A stretch of DNA of 64,000 nucleotides. Source: Paenibacillus sp. FSL R7-0345. Its GTDB lineage: Bacteria; Bacillota; Bacilli; Paenibacillales; Paenibacillaceae. The stretch spans positions 2,214,501 to 2,278,500 of the forward strand of contig NZ_CP152002.1 in assembly GCF_038595055.1 (NCBI RefSeq). The letters run 5' to 3'. Both the position numbers and the translations under genes were made by a program. How positions within the stretch are numbered: the stretch's first letter is position 1; each line of letters starts with the position of its first letter. Shown here piece after piece: positions 1 through 9,743 of the stretch. Under the pieces are notes generated by a model that was not told where the DNA came from, did not search any database, and was given only the letters and a program-made list of their open reading frames with translations.

Positions 1-683
<683 letters not shown>

Positions 684-701
684 AACAAGGAGGCTGACAC
701 C

Positions 702-2099
702 ATGGCTAAGAAAGCGCCTGATATGGAAGAGTACCAGTACGGGTTCCGTGATGAGCACAAGTCGATATTTCAGTCTGGTAAAGGACTCACGGAAGAAATC
801 GTCCGCGAAATCTCCGCCATCAAAAATGAGCCGGAGTGGATGCTTAACTTCCGTCTGAAGTCTCTGGAGCAGTTCCGCAAAATGCCGATGCCTAAATGGG
901 GCGGCAATCTGGACGATCTGGATTTCGACGATATTCAATATTATGTAAGACCTTCCGAGAAGCAGGGGAAGACCTGGGAAGAGGTTCCTTCCGAAATCAA
1001 GGAAACCTTTGATAAGCTCGGTATTCCGGAAGCGGAACAGAAGTTCCTCGCCGGTGTCTCGGCACAGTATGAATCTGAGGTTGTCTACCACAGCATGCAG
1101 AAGGACCTTGAGGATCAGGGCGTTATCTTCACAGATACAGATACCGCGCTGCGCGAGCACCCTGAGCTGTTCAAGAAATTCTTCGGCACGATCATTCCTC
1201 CGGCTGACAACAAATTTGCCGCACTTAACAGTGCAGTATGGTCGGGCGGAAGCTTTATCTATGTTCCAAAAGGCGTGAAGTGCGAAGTGCCTCTGCAGGC
1301 TTACTTCCGCATCAACTCCGAGAACATGGGACAATTTGAGCGTACCCTGATCCTTGCGGATGAGGACAGCTTCGTGCATTATGTAGAAGGCTGTACAGCA
1401 CCGATTTACAGCACGAATTCCCTGCATAGCGCAGTTGTTGAGATCCTGTGCATGAAGAACGCCCGCGTTCGTTACACTACGATTCAGAACTGGGCACCAA
1501 ACATCTACAACCTGGTAACCAAACGTGCGGTAGCCGAAGAAAATGCCACCATGGAATGGGTTGACGGTAACATCGGCTCCAAGCTGACAATGAAATACCC
1601 TGCGGTTGTCCTCAAAGGACGCGGAGCCAAAGGTTCGGTATTGTCCATCGCGGTTGCCGGCAAAGACCAGCACCAGGATGCAGGCGCCAAGATGATTCAC
1701 CTGGCACCTGACACAACATCGACCATCGTTTCCAAATCCATCAGTAAGCACGGCGGCAAGGTAACTTACCGCGGTCTCGCTTCCTTTGGCCGTCAGGCAG
1801 AAGGCGCGAAGGCTAACATCAAGTGCGATACGCTGATTCTGGATAACCAGTCTACTTCAGATACCATTCCGTACAACGAGATCATGAATGACAATGTCAT
1901 TCTTGAGCATGAAGCTACGGTATCGAAGGTATCCGAAGAGCAGCTGTTCTATCTGATGAGCCGCGGCCTGACCGAAGCCGATGCCACTCAGATGATCATC
2001 ATGGGCTTCATCGAGCCGTTCACCAAAGAGCTGCCGATGGAATACGCCGTTGAAATGAACAGACTGATCAAGTTCGAAATGGAAGGGTCGATCGGCTAA
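702..2099 (+). CDS. sufB: SufB, Fe-S cluster scaffold protein
   Basis: 465 residues, matching SufB. It is the scaffold of the SufBCD complex, on which Fe-S clusters are built before transfer to apoproteins. The protein shows the long beta-helix core with SufB signatures such as the YVEGCTAP segment and the C-terminal EATVSK...FYLMSRGL region. The start ATG follows AAGGAGG with good spacing. It is the last gene of the operon, since a strong rho-independent terminator follows within 50 bp. Long reading frames on the opposite strand are shadows of this gene. No odd residues or frameshift seen. Confidence 0.97.
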   Translation: MAKKAPDMEEYQYGFRDEHKSIFQSGKGLTEEIVREISAIKNEPEWMLNFRLKSLEQFRKMPMPKWGGNLDDLDFDDIQYYVRPSEKQGKTWEEVPSEIKETFDKLGIPEAEQKFLAGVSAQYESEVVYHSMQKDLEDQGVIFTDTDTALREHPELFKKFFGTIIPPADNKFAALNSAVWSGGSFIYVPKGVKCEVPLQAYFRINSENMGQFERTLILADEDSFVHYVEGCTAPIYSTNSLHSAVVEILCMKNARVRYTTIQNWAPNIYNLVTKRAVAEENATMEWVDGNIGSKLTMKYPAVVLKGRGAKGSVLSIAVAGKDQHQDAGAKMIHLAPDTTSTIVSKSISKHGGKVTYRGLASFGRQAEGAKANIKCDTLILDNQSTSDTIPYNEIMNDNVILEHEATVSKVSEEQLFYLMSRGLTEADATQMIIMGFIEPFTKELPMEYAVEMNRLIKFEMEGSIG

Positions 2100-2144
2100 A
2101 CCTGTGCTTGCAGGTTTAAATGCCTCCACCCCTATGTAATAAAG

Positions 2145-2200
2145 AAGTGTCCGCTTTGCTCTCGACATTCATATGTCTGAGACGGGCGGACACTTTTTTT
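2145..2200 (+). terminator. Rho-independent terminator of the suf operon
   Basis: The arms AAGTGTCCGC (2145-2154) and GCGGACACTT (2186-2195) pair perfectly, with further pairing inside the loop, and a run of T follows. Confidence 0.9.
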
Positions 2201-2380
2201 GCTTTTCAGTTTTGATTTTTATAAATATGTTAGTGAAATTGCACGGGTACTTTGGCTCCCGGATATTTCGTTGGATTTCAGACATTTAATTATATTGATT
2301 TCCTTAATTTTCTATAATTAGCTGGAAAAACGGCGCCTAATTCACGCTGTTTATCGCTCCGGGGACAGTTTTGGCGAAGT

Positions 2381-2407
2381 TAAGTAGCGTTTTTCCAATT
2401 AGTTTAC
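2381..2407. repeat. Interspersed intergenic repeat, copy 1 (TAAGTARCGTTTTTCCA family)
   Basis: TAAGTAGCGTTTTTCCAATT and the next seven bases match 34983-35009 at 24 of 27 positions. Looser related segments lie around it (2315-2450) and around 61080-61290. The unit contains short elements resembling TGGAAAAA and TTTTTCCA in opposite orientations. Confidence 0.6.
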
Positions 2408-2630
2408 CGATTGTGAGGTTCCCTGCTGAATTAAATGGTGATTTTCCTCTTAGCTCACAGAACATTCTATACCTTCTCCCCCAATGAAGAGTGGGGTCCC
2501 AAACCGATAGAATTTAGCAGTTACCTGTCGTGAGATGGGTGATCAGAGCGGGATTTGCCGGAATATTGCCGAGGAAATAACGGTGCTTATATCCATAGGC
2601 AGGTGCTTATGCAGCTTTACCCGATATTAG

Positions 2631-2694
2631 CAAAATAATGATAAGCTATTACTTATGATCATTAGGCTTGAAATAAATACATATCATTATTTTG
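2631..2694. repeat. 13-bp perfect inverted repeat with AT-rich centre
   Basis: CAAAATAATGATA (2631-2643) is the exact reverse complement of TATCATTATTTTG (2682-2694). The 38-bp centre contains partly palindromic sequence around TTATGATCATTA. It could be a large operator, a folded leader element or a MITE-like relic; no choice is possible from sequence. Confidence 0.5.
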
Positions 2695-2900
2695 TAGTAT
2701 AAGTTGAATTATGCTAAATCTAAATTGAGCAGCATTTGCGAGGAAACGGGAGCAATTAAAGATACGACAGTCATTATAGACCATGTTAAGCCTGATTTAA
2801 CCGGAAAAAACCTGTAAAATGGTCATTTCTCCCCTTTGCCGCATTAAAACATGGGTGTTAAACTGCATAAAGTCCCTAAATTGAAAGCGCTAATCAATAT

Positions 2901-2931
2901 GGCTTGCGATGTGAGGTTTGCATCGCAAGCC
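2901..2931 (+). promoter_or_regulatory. Perfect 11-bp hairpin in the leader of the ABC exporter
   Basis: GGCTTGCGATG (2901-2911) and CATCGCAAGCC (2921-2931) pair without mismatch around a 9-base loop. No T run follows, so it is not a classic terminator. Its place about 175 bases before the exporter start suggests an RNA control element or a repressor site. Multidrug ABC exporter genes are often controlled by leader attenuation, but that is only an analogy here. Confidence 0.45.
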
Positions 2932-3105
2932 AACTGTATCTTACAGCAAAAGCGCCAAGAGGAGAGGAACGCCAGAGTATGCTTACGGAGCCGGTACTAT
3001 TTCGGGCAGCCAAGCTTGTGCTTACATAGGGAGTGTTGGTTTACAGAGCCGGGTTTACGCTTACGAAGTAGGCTTTTGCTGCGTAAAGCTTTAAGGAGGA
3101 GAGAC

Positions 3106-4881
3106 ATGGATGTTCTCAGGCAACTGCGGGGCTTTTACCGGGAGAAGCTGCATTATTTAATTCTTTCGATTATAGCTTTAGCCGCCGCAACTGCAGTGGG
3201 GCTTATAACCCCAAACTTACTTAGAAGACTGATTGATGATGTAATTGTTCCGCTGAAGTTTGCCGAGGTGCCGGTGCTGGCACTGAGTGTTGTAGCTGTA
3301 GTAATCGTAAAAGCCTGCCTGCAGTTTGCACACGGATTTTTTGGAGGACGGCTGGGTAATTTTCTGGCCTACCGTCTGCGCAACGCCTGTTATGAGAAGC
3401 TGCAATTCCTGTCTTTCCGTTATTATGACACCGCCAAGACAGGTGACCTGATGTCCCGGCTGACCGGGGACCTCGAAGCGATCCGTAACTTTATCGGGTT
3501 CGGCTTCGCCCAATTGCTGAACGTATTTTTCATGGTGCTGTTCGGCTCTATTATGATGTTCACCATCAATTGGCAGCTTACGCTAGTTACGCTGGTTACT
3601 ATGCCGTTTCTGGCAGCTGTAGCCTTCAAATTCGAATCGCGGATTCATCCGGCCTTTCAGGAGATGCGGCTTGCCTTGAGCTCCTTGACCACGGCTGTTC
3701 AGGAGAATATTACCGGTGTGCGGACAGTCAAATCTTTTGCCAGAGAGGACTATGAGGTTGAGAAGTTCTCGCACCGTAACGAACGTTATAAGGATAACCA
3801 GATTTTTGCCGCTGAGCTGTGGAGCAAGTTCTTTCCGGTAATGGAGCTGCTGGCTTCGGTCAGTATTGCGATTCTGCTGGGTGTCGGCGGGACGCTGGTT
3901 ATTAAAGGAAATATGTCACTGGGTGAGCTGGTAGCCTTCTTCAGTCTGATCTGGTACATCATCGGCCCGGTATGGGGGCTTGGTTTCCATATCAATAACT
4001 ATACGCAGTCCAAAGCCTCTGGAGAACGGGTGCTCGAGGTACTCAATCAGCGGATTGATGTGCAGGATAAGGCGGATGCCCGTGCGCTGGAATCTTCCGA
4101 GGTAAAAGGCGAGGTTATTTTCAACCATGTAACCTTTGCTTACGGCAACAAAATGCCGGCTGTTAAGGATATTCATTTCGAGGCAAAGCCAGGGGCGGTA
4201 ATCGGCTTCCTCGGCGGAACCGGCTCTGGTAAGTCAACGATTATCCAGCTGATGATGCGTGCTTACGATGTGAATGAGGGCAGTATCACGCTGGATGGTA
4301 CAGACATCCGTGAGTTCAATGTGCGCAGTCTGCGTTCACAGATTTCAACCGTGTTCCAGGAGACGTTCCTGTTCTCCTCGTCTATCCGTAACAATATTTC
4401 CTACGGTCTCAAAAATGTTAGCATGGAGGAAATTATCCGTGCAGCCCAGCTTGCCAAGGCGCATGATTTTATCATGGAGATGCCGGAAGGGTATGATACG
4501 GTGGTCGGCGAGCGGGGAATGGGGCTCTCCGGCGGCCAGAAGCAGCGGATTGCCATCGCCAGGGCATTGCTGAAGGATCCGCGGATTCTCATCCTGGATG
4601 ATGCGACAAGCGCCGTCGATATGGAAACAGAGCATGAGATTCAGGCCGGTTTCCAGGAGGTTATGCGCGGGCGCACCACATTGATTATTGCCCACCGGAT
4701 TTCCTCGCTGCGTCATGCCGACCAGATCATTGTGATGGATCAGGGGTGCATGGTGCAGAAGGGAACGCATAACGAGCTGATTGAGATTCCGGGACCTTAT
4801 CAGGATGTATACCGGATTCAATATGCCGATTATCTGGCCAGGACGCAGGATAGAGGGGAGGGAACGGAGCATGGAGCTTGA
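3106..4881 (+). CDS. ABC exporter half-transporter A (degenerate-site subunit)
   Basis: 591 residues: an N-terminal six-helix membrane domain (about 20-300) fused to an ATPase domain (about 335-580). It probably pairs with the next gene as a heterodimeric multidrug or lipid exporter. Walker A is GGTGSGKST and the signature is a canonical LSGGQKQR, but Walker B reads ILILDDATSAVD: the catalytic Glu is replaced by Asp. That is typical of the degenerate-site partner of heterodimeric exporters such as TM287/288 and BmrC/BmrD. The start is set by AAGGAGGAGAG at 3092-3102; the longer frame from 2851 has poor N-terminal content. The stop overlaps the next gene by 11 bp. The substrate cannot be told. 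Confidence 0.93.
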   Translation: MDVLRQLRGFYREKLHYLILSIIALAAATAVGLITPNLLRRLIDDVIVPLKFAEVPVLALSVVAVVIVKACLQFAHGFFGGRLGNFLAYRLRNACYEKLQFLSFRYYDTAKTGDLMSRLTGDLEAIRNFIGFGFAQLLNVFFMVLFGSIMMFTINWQLTLVTLVTMPFLAAVAFKFESRIHPAFQEMRLALSSLTTAVQENITGVRTVKSFAREDYEVEKFSHRNERYKDNQIFAAELWSKFFPVMELLASVSIAILLGVGGTLVIKGNMSLGELVAFFSLIWYIIGPVWGLGFHINNYTQSKASGERVLEVLNQRIDVQDKADARALESSEVKGEVIFNHVTFAYGNKMPAVKDIHFEAKPGAVIGFLGGTGSGKSTIIQLMMRAYDVNEGSITLDGTDIREFNVRSLRSQISTVFQETFLFSSSIRNNISYGLKNVSMEEIIRAAQLAKAHDFIMEMPEGYDTVVGERGMGLSGGQKQRIAIARALLKDPRILILDDATSAVDMETEHEIQAGFQEVMRGRTTLIIAHRISSLRHADQIIVMDQGCMVQKGTHNELIEIPGPYQDVYRIQYADYLARTQDRGEGTEHGA

Positions 4882-6745
4882 AAAGAAACAAGCGGCGGGA
4901 GGACCTGCCGGCAAACCCGGTAAACCGGGCAAGACTGCCGCGGGGCAGCTCCTGGAAGAACGGTTTGTATACAAGGACGATGACCAGATCGACAAAGCAT
5001 TTGACTGGAAGCAGTTCACCCGGCTGTTCGGCTACATGAAGCCTTATGCCAGGCAGATGCTGCCGATCGTCTCGGTGCTGATGATTCTGGGTACGATAAC
5101 CAAGCTGACCGTTCCTTTCTTGACCAGTATGGCCATTGATAAGGCGATTGCACCCAAGGAAGGGAGCCCCAGCTTAACCCTGTTGTATACATTGACGGCG
5201 AGCGTAATTGTACTCTATCTGATCCAGTGGATCGCCGGGGTGTACCGGATCAAGTATACCAATGTGATCGGCCAGCGGGTTATTTACGACCTGCGTTCAG
5301 ATCTGTTCCGGCACATCCAGAAGCTGTCGTTCAACTTCTTTGATAAAAGACCGGCCGGCTCCGTACTGGTACGGGTGACGAATGATATCAACTCCCTGCA
5401 GGACCTGTTCACGAACGGGGTTGTCAATCTGATGATTGACTGTGTGCAGCTTGTCGGGATTATGGTCATCCTGCTGCTGATTAACTGGAAGCTCGGACTT
5501 GCTGTTATGATTACTGTACCGATTATGTTCTTTGTGTCTACCAAACTGCGTCAGAAAATCCGGATCGCCTGGCAGGATGTGCGGATGAAAAATTCGCGGA
5601 TCAACTCCCATCTAAATGAGTCGATTCAGGGTATCCGGGTGACTCAGGCGTATACGCAGGAACAGGAGAACATGCATTATTTTGACGCGATGAATATGGA
5701 TAGCCGTAAATCCTGGAACAGGGCTTCGGCGATGAACCAGGCGTTTGGTCCGATCATCGAGGTTACCGGCGGTATCGGCACCATGATTCTGTTCTGGTTC
5801 GGGGCTTACCTGATTCAGTCAGGCGACCTGACCGTGGGTTATCTGGTGGCGTTCAGCACATATGTCAGCAATTTCTGGGACCCGATTAACCGGCTGGGCC
5901 AGATGTACAATCAGCTGCTGGTGGCGATGGCTTCTTCTGAGCGTATTTTTGAGTATCTGGATGAGCAGCCTGCGGTTCAGGATAAGCCGGATGCGAAGCC
6001 GCTGCCGAAGATCCAGGGGGATATCAGCTTTAAGAATGTTGTATTTGAATATGAAAAAGGTCGTGCGGCGCTCAAGGGTATCTCGCTTAACGTCAAGGCA
6101 GGCCAGTCCATTGCGCTTGTCGGGCATACCGGCTCAGGGAAGAGCACCATCATCAACCTGATCGGACGTTTCTATGATATTAAAAGCGGCGAACTGACGA
6201 TCGACGGCCGGGATGTGCGGGATGTTAAACTGCAGAGCCTGCGTGAGCAGATCGGTATCGTGCTGCAGGATACATTCATTTTCTCGGGTACGATCCGTGA
6301 TAATATCCGTTTTGGACGGCTGGATGCCACCGACCAGGAAGTTGAAGAGGTCGCCAAAGCGGTGGATGCACATGAATTTATTATGACGCTGCCTAAGGGC
6401 TATGAGACCGAGGTAGAGGAACGGGGAAGCGCCTTGTCGATGGGACAGCGCCAGCTGCTCTCCTTTGCCCGGGCACTGCTGGCCGACCCGCGGATTCTGA
6501 TTCTGGATGAGGCAACAGCCAGCATCGACACCGAGACAGAGATCAAAATTCAGGATGCGCTGAAAATTCTGCTGCAGGGCCGGACCTCCTTCATTGTTGC
6601 CCACAGGCTCTCCACGATCCGCCATGCTGATAAAATCGTTGTGCTGGATCACGGTGAAATCAAGGAAGAGGGCAACCATGCCGAGCTTACTGAACGCGAT
6701 GGTATTTATAACGGATTAATTGAAGCACAATTCCGCTTCCTGTAG
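4871..6745 (+). CDS. ABC exporter half-transporter B (catalytic-site subunit)
   Basis: 624 residues. A polar, Gly/Pro/Lys-rich N-terminal extension of about 45 residues precedes the six-helix membrane domain and ATPase domain. Walker A is GHTGSGKST and Walker B is ILILDEATASID with the catalytic Glu, but the signature is LSMGQRQ instead of LSGGQ. The two subunits are therefore complementary: one composite ATP site is fully canonical (this Walker A/B with partner LSGGQ), the other doubly degenerate (partner DD with this LSMGQ). ATG at 4871 is preceded by GAGGGGAGGGAACGGAGC. The 11-bp overlap with the upstream gene supports coupled synthesis of an obligate heterodimer. Confidence 0.94.
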   Translation: MELEKKQAAGGPAGKPGKPGKTAAGQLLEERFVYKDDDQIDKAFDWKQFTRLFGYMKPYARQMLPIVSVLMILGTITKLTVPFLTSMAIDKAIAPKEGSPSLTLLYTLTASVIVLYLIQWIAGVYRIKYTNVIGQRVIYDLRSDLFRHIQKLSFNFFDKRPAGSVLVRVTNDINSLQDLFTNGVVNLMIDCVQLVGIMVILLLINWKLGLAVMITVPIMFFVSTKLRQKIRIAWQDVRMKNSRINSHLNESIQGIRVTQAYTQEQENMHYFDAMNMDSRKSWNRASAMNQAFGPIIEVTGGIGTMILFWFGAYLIQSGDLTVGYLVAFSTYVSNFWDPINRLGQMYNQLLVAMASSERIFEYLDEQPAVQDKPDAKPLPKIQGDISFKNVVFEYEKGRAALKGISLNVKAGQSIALVGHTGSGKSTIINLIGRFYDIKSGELTIDGRDVRDVKLQSLREQIGIVLQDTFIFSGTIRDNIRFGRLDATDQEVEEVAKAVDAHEFIMTLPKGYETEVEERGSALSMGQRQLLSFARALLADPRILILDEATASIDTETEIKIQDALKILLQGRTSFIVAHRLSTIRHADKIVVLDHGEIKEEGNHAELTERDGIYNGLIEAQFRFL

Positions 6746-6750
6746 CCGTA

Positions 6751-6798
6751 AACAGCAGCAGCCCGTTCCTGGTTATCAGGTTACGGGCTGCTGTTTTA
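6751..6798. terminator. Bidirectional terminator between the ABC exporter and the VOC gene
   Basis: AACAGCAGCAGCCCGT and ACGGGCTGCTGTT pair around a short loop, with T on the plus side and A on the other. It serves both convergent genes. Confidence 0.8.
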
Positions 6799-6800
6799 TG

Positions 6801-7286
6801 TTACTCTGCAAAGGAAGAGGAGGCAGGCAGCTCTCTGCCGTGCAGCCGTTCCCATTCTGTCCAGGGCATAATCTCAAGCTCCGGTCTGGACGCATCCGGC
6901 AGCATGGCAATCAGCTCCAGGGAATGGCCGTCCGGATCATCGAAGTAGATCGATACCGCCGGCATGAAGGGGAAGACCAGCAGCTCTTCAACGCTCTCCC
7001 CCCGGAAATTCTCGGCCTTGATGCCCAGCCCTTCAAGGTAGGTGCGGGCCCGCAGCATATCCTCCAGCTCTATTCTGAAGGCGAAATGCTGGCGCTGGAC
7101 GAGCGGAGACGGATAATTCTCCCGTATGCCCAGCATAGCCTCCCCGGGTTGGCCGACCCAGTAAAATTTAGACTTGCGGACAGGGTCGTCAAGCAGCGGA
7201 ATAATCCCTAGCAGCTGCTCATAAAATGCTGCTGACCGAATATAGCTGTTAACATTAATATGGGTTTCAAAAATGCCAGTAATCAT
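6801..7286 (-). CDS. VOC-fold (glyoxalase/dioxygenase superfamily) protein
   Basis: About 161 residues. The vicinal oxygen chelate fold is recognised from its paired beta-alpha-beta modules: an N-terminal THINV segment with YIRSAAFYEQLLG, a central HFAFRI strand, and a C-terminal IYFDDPDGHSLELIA segment typical of VOC metal-site ends. Members include glyoxalases, fosfomycin-resistance proteins and dioxygenases; no specific activity can be assigned. A TTG lies three codons upstream at 7295, but the GGGAG ribosome site abuts it and is correctly spaced (9 bases) for the ATG at 7286. Confidence 0.85.
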   Translation of the reverse strand: MITGIFETHINVNSYIRSAAFYEQLLGIIPLLDDPVRKSKFYWVGQPGEAMLGIRENYPSPLVQRQHFAFRIELEDMLRARTYLEGLGIKAENFRGESVEELLVFPFMPAVSIYFDDPDGHSLELIAMLPDASRPELEIMPWTEWERLHGRELPASSSFAE

Positions 7287-7366
7287 AGTGTTCAACTCCC
7301 GGATGCATTATTCCTTTATCGTGCCTTTATCATAAAACATGAGCTTCAGGCTGCTCAAGCCCGCTG

Positions 7367-7615
7367 CTATTTGCGCCTTTTGGCAGCTTTGCCGCTGCTT
7401 TGTACCTCCAGCAGCTGTGCCCGGATCTCCTCCTGCCAGACCGTATCCCCAGTCTGTGCTGCGAGCTGTCCCTCGATGTTCAGACGGCCCATTTCCCAGC
7501 AGTATACAGCATTGGCTTGCAGGCAGTGCTGCTGTTCGCTGGTTTCTTCCGGAGTGAGCGGCCGCTTGCTGCTTATAGCATATAGCTCAGCCAGCCGCTG
7601 ATGAATCAGTAACAT
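7367..7615 (-). CDS. Small conserved-looking hypothetical protein
   Basis: 82 residues, soluble, helical in appearance, with a basic C-terminus (GKAAKRRK). GGAGGTGG sits just before the ATG, and the frame is the only sensible one here, so it is probably a real gene. Sequence features are a central Gln/Cys/Asn-containing helix (EQQHCLQANAVYCWEM) and a second acidic helix. I do not recognise a function with confidence. It lies between the VOC gene and the HD-GYP gene on the same strand, separated from the latter by that gene's terminator. Confidence 0.7.
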   Translation of the reverse strand: MLLIHQRLAELYAISSKRPLTPEETSEQQHCLQANAVYCWEMGRLNIEGQLAAQTGDTVWQEEIRAQLLEVQSSGKAAKRRK

Positions 7616-7725
7616 ACTCCACCTCCGTTATTTTAGCTGTCTTAACAGCCTGGCCAGAGAAACAGGAGTTCAAACAACTGCTATACAAGCCGTCAAATAG
7701 GATTGCTTAATGACCTCTATGACAC

Positions 7726-7770
7726 AAAAAAAGAGACTCCAGCTGCCGTCATCTGCTTAGGAGTCTCTTT
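7726..7770 (-). terminator. Terminator of the degenerate HD-GYP gene
   Basis: On the minus strand AAAGAGACTCC and GGAGTCTCTTT form a perfect stem followed by a T run, three bases after the stop codon. Confidence 0.9.
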
Positions 7771-7772
7771 CC

Positions 7773-8816
7773 TTATTCCATGTAAATTTCCACTACATTC
7801 ACATGGCGTTCACGGGACAAATCCAGAAACTTGCTGTCAATCTGAACCAGCGGACGGAAGACATCAAGCGGATTGTTCATAATGATAACACCCGTATCTC
7901 CAGTATTGAGCAGCACTTTTTTGTTGATGAAATTAGGCATCAGATGTTCGATAAAGGCCTGTACATGTCTCCCGTTCAGCTTGCCGAAGCTGAGTGAATG
8001 AAGCTCCCGCAGGACGGAGAGGAATTCCTGCTTCGACTGGTAGGCCCGCTGTGAGGTCATCGCACTGTATGTGTCCGCAACGGCAGCAATCTGGGCATAA
8101 GGATGAATCTCTGCTCTGGTCAGATTGTGCGGATAGCCTGTGCCGTCATCCCGCTCATGATGCTGCAGGGCAATAATTGCCGTTAAAGGGTCATTCATGG
8201 AGCTGCGGATAATTTCATTGCCGTATAGGGTATGTAGCTTTACTTCTTCATATTCCTGGGTTGTAAGCTTACCTGGTTTGTGTAGAATAGACGGGGAAAT
8301 CTGGCAATTACCGATATCGATTAAATATCCGGCCCTTCCGATTTCATAACACTCCTGCTTGGAATAACCGAGCCATGATGCAATATAATAGGATAGCATG
8401 CCAACCTGCAGAGAATGGTTATAAGTGTAATTATCTTCCCTGTCCAGCATCATCAGCAGCGTTACTACATCTTTGTGCTGGTCCAGTGCCTGCAGGGTAG
8501 GCTGAAGAATATCATCGACCACCGACTGGTTGAAGCTTCCCCGGGTCAATGCTTCCAGATATAAGGATTCAAAGCCTTCAATACTGCTGTCAAAGTTTGC
8601 GTTTACAGTCTCAATGACCGAAGAGCTGCCCGAGGGAATGACGGGCTGTTCCCGCATACTCTCGATATCCACATAATCAATGCCGTGTTGTATCAACCGG
8701 GTGATTTCCTTTAGCCGGAGGCGCGATCCTTTTCGTAAAATATGTAGGCCTCTCGAACTAAAAGTATCCGACCGCAGATAATCACCTGCTTTAAGGTCCG
8801 TGACGTGTACTCTCAA
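7773..8816 (-). CDS. HD-GYP domain protein with a degenerate HD motif
   Basis: 347 residues. The C-terminal two thirds match the HD-GYP class of c-di-GMP phosphodiesterases; the N-terminus (KAGDYLRSDTFSSRG) is the small domain also found in the intact paralogue at 12196. The GYP part is complete (HHERDDGTGYP), but the catalytic HD motif, normally LLHDIGK, reads YLIDIGN here. The metal-binding His and the usual Lys are both missing, so hydrolysis of c-di-GMP is unlikely and a sensing or scaffolding role is more plausible (inference). The start is a TTG at 8816, placed 7 bases after AAGGTGG. Confidence 0.88.
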   Translation of the reverse strand: MRVHVTDLKAGDYLRSDTFSSRGLHILRKGSRLRLKEITRLIQHGIDYVDIESMREQPVIPSGSSSVIETVNANFDSSIEGFESLYLEALTRGSFNQSVVDDILQPTLQALDQHKDVVTLLMMLDREDNYTYNHSLQVGMLSYYIASWLGYSKQECYEIGRAGYLIDIGNCQISPSILHKPGKLTTQEYEEVKLHTLYGNEIIRSSMNDPLTAIIALQHHERDDGTGYPHNLTRAEIHPYAQIAAVADTYSAMTSQRAYQSKQEFLSVLRELHSLSFGKLNGRHVQAFIEHLMPNFINKKVLLNTGDTGVIIMNNPLDVFRPLVQIDSKFLDLSRERHVNVVEIYME

Positions 8817-8896
8817 TGCTATGCCACCTTACTTATAGTAATTTGTACCCAGCATAGCAACAAAAAAGAAATTATTCAATGGTTTTGCGATAAGGA

Positions 8897-9610
8897 TTAC
8901 AGGGATTTGTAGTCTTTTGCTTTCGGATCAGAGTCTACCCAGGCTTCACCGGATTCATTGATATCCTTCTTCCATACCGGTACATCAGCTTTCAGCTTTT
9001 CAATGGCATAGCGGCTTGCTTCATAACAGATATCACGGTGGGCGGCGGAGACGGCAATAATTACACTGGCCTCCTTAAGTCCTACAAGACCCGTACGGTG
9101 TGCAATTGCGCAATGGGCATTCCAGCGGGTCTGGACATCATTGCCGATTTCCTGGAGCTTGGCAAGTGCCATAGGAGTATAGGCTTCATAATGAAGGGCT
9201 GTAGTTCTTTGGTCACCGGTCATTTCTCTGGTTGTGCCTACAAATACAAGGGAAGCGCCGTGATTCTTATCCAGCACCTTGTCCAACAGCACTTCTGCAT
9301 TCAGTGGCTGGCCGGAAATGATGAATAAACCGTCGGCTGTCTCCCCGTCCGTTCCGGCAGGCTCTCCGCCGGATACCGGCGGGATCAGCGCCACTTCGGA
9401 ATCTGCTGTGACAGGTGTATCATCAGGCGCGTATTCATGGTCAATGGCTACAAGTGATGTGCTGATCTGCGGCGCAGCCTCAGGATAGGAGGCGGCAAGC
9501 AGCGCCTTCAGCCCGCCTGCGGTCAGCGGTGCTTCGGGTACCTGATATTTCAGGGTTGATGCGCTGAACAGCTCGGCCAGGCCGGCGAACAGGCGGATGG
9601 TAATCTGCAT
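8897..9610 (-). CDS. MoaD-MoaE fusion, molybdopterin synthase
   Basis: 237 residues combining both subunits of molybdopterin synthase. Residues 1 to about 84 are MoaD (ubiquitin-like sulfur carrier) ending in PPVSGGEP; about 90-237 are MoaE, with the HRDICYEASRYAIE segment and PVWKKD containing the conserved catalytic lysines. Molybdopterin synthase inserts the dithiolene sulfurs into precursor Z in Mo-cofactor synthesis. MoaD normally works through a free C-terminal Gly-Gly thiocarboxylate; here GG is internal, so the product must be cut after GG or work differently. Mycobacterial MoaX is a known fusion that is processed. ATG at 9610 follows GAGGTGA. No other Moa gene lies in the window. Confidence 0.92.
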   Translation of the reverse strand: MQITIRLFAGLAELFSASTLKYQVPEAPLTAGGLKALLAASYPEAAPQISTSLVAIDHEYAPDDTPVTADSEVALIPPVSGGEPAGTDGETADGLFIISGQPLNAEVLLDKVLDKNHGASLVFVGTTREMTGDQRTTALHYEAYTPMALAKLQEIGNDVQTRWNAHCAIAHRTGLVGLKEASVIIAVSAAHRDICYEASRYAIEKLKADVPVWKKDINESGEAWVDSDPKAKDYKSL

Positions 9611-9743
9611 TGTTCATTTCACCTCAGGGTTCTAATAATGATTCCAATATACCATATTGCCCCTGAAAATGTTATGCTAGGGCTACATAAGATTACATGC
9701 CTGCCGCTTCTGCCGGAACGGCTTTATAGAAGGAAGGGAACTA

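Larger units (their letters stand above)
2201..3105. other. 905-bp intergenic region with several inverted repeats, no convincing gene
   Basis: No reading frame here has both a ribosome site and family-like content. It holds one copy of an interspersed repeat (2381-2407), a 13-bp inverted repeat (2631-2694), the direct repeat GGTGCTTAT (around 2582 and 2602) and a perfect hairpin (2901-2931), followed by a leader of about 175 bases before the ABC exporter. The exporter frame is open back to 2851, but the strong ribosome site is at 3092-3102, so 2851-3105 is taken as leader. Confidence 0.6.

Noticed and set aside
2851..3105. N-terminal extension of ABC subunit A
   Set aside because: The extension is Arg/Cys-rich and unlike ABC exporters; the strong ribosome site is directly before ATG 3106.
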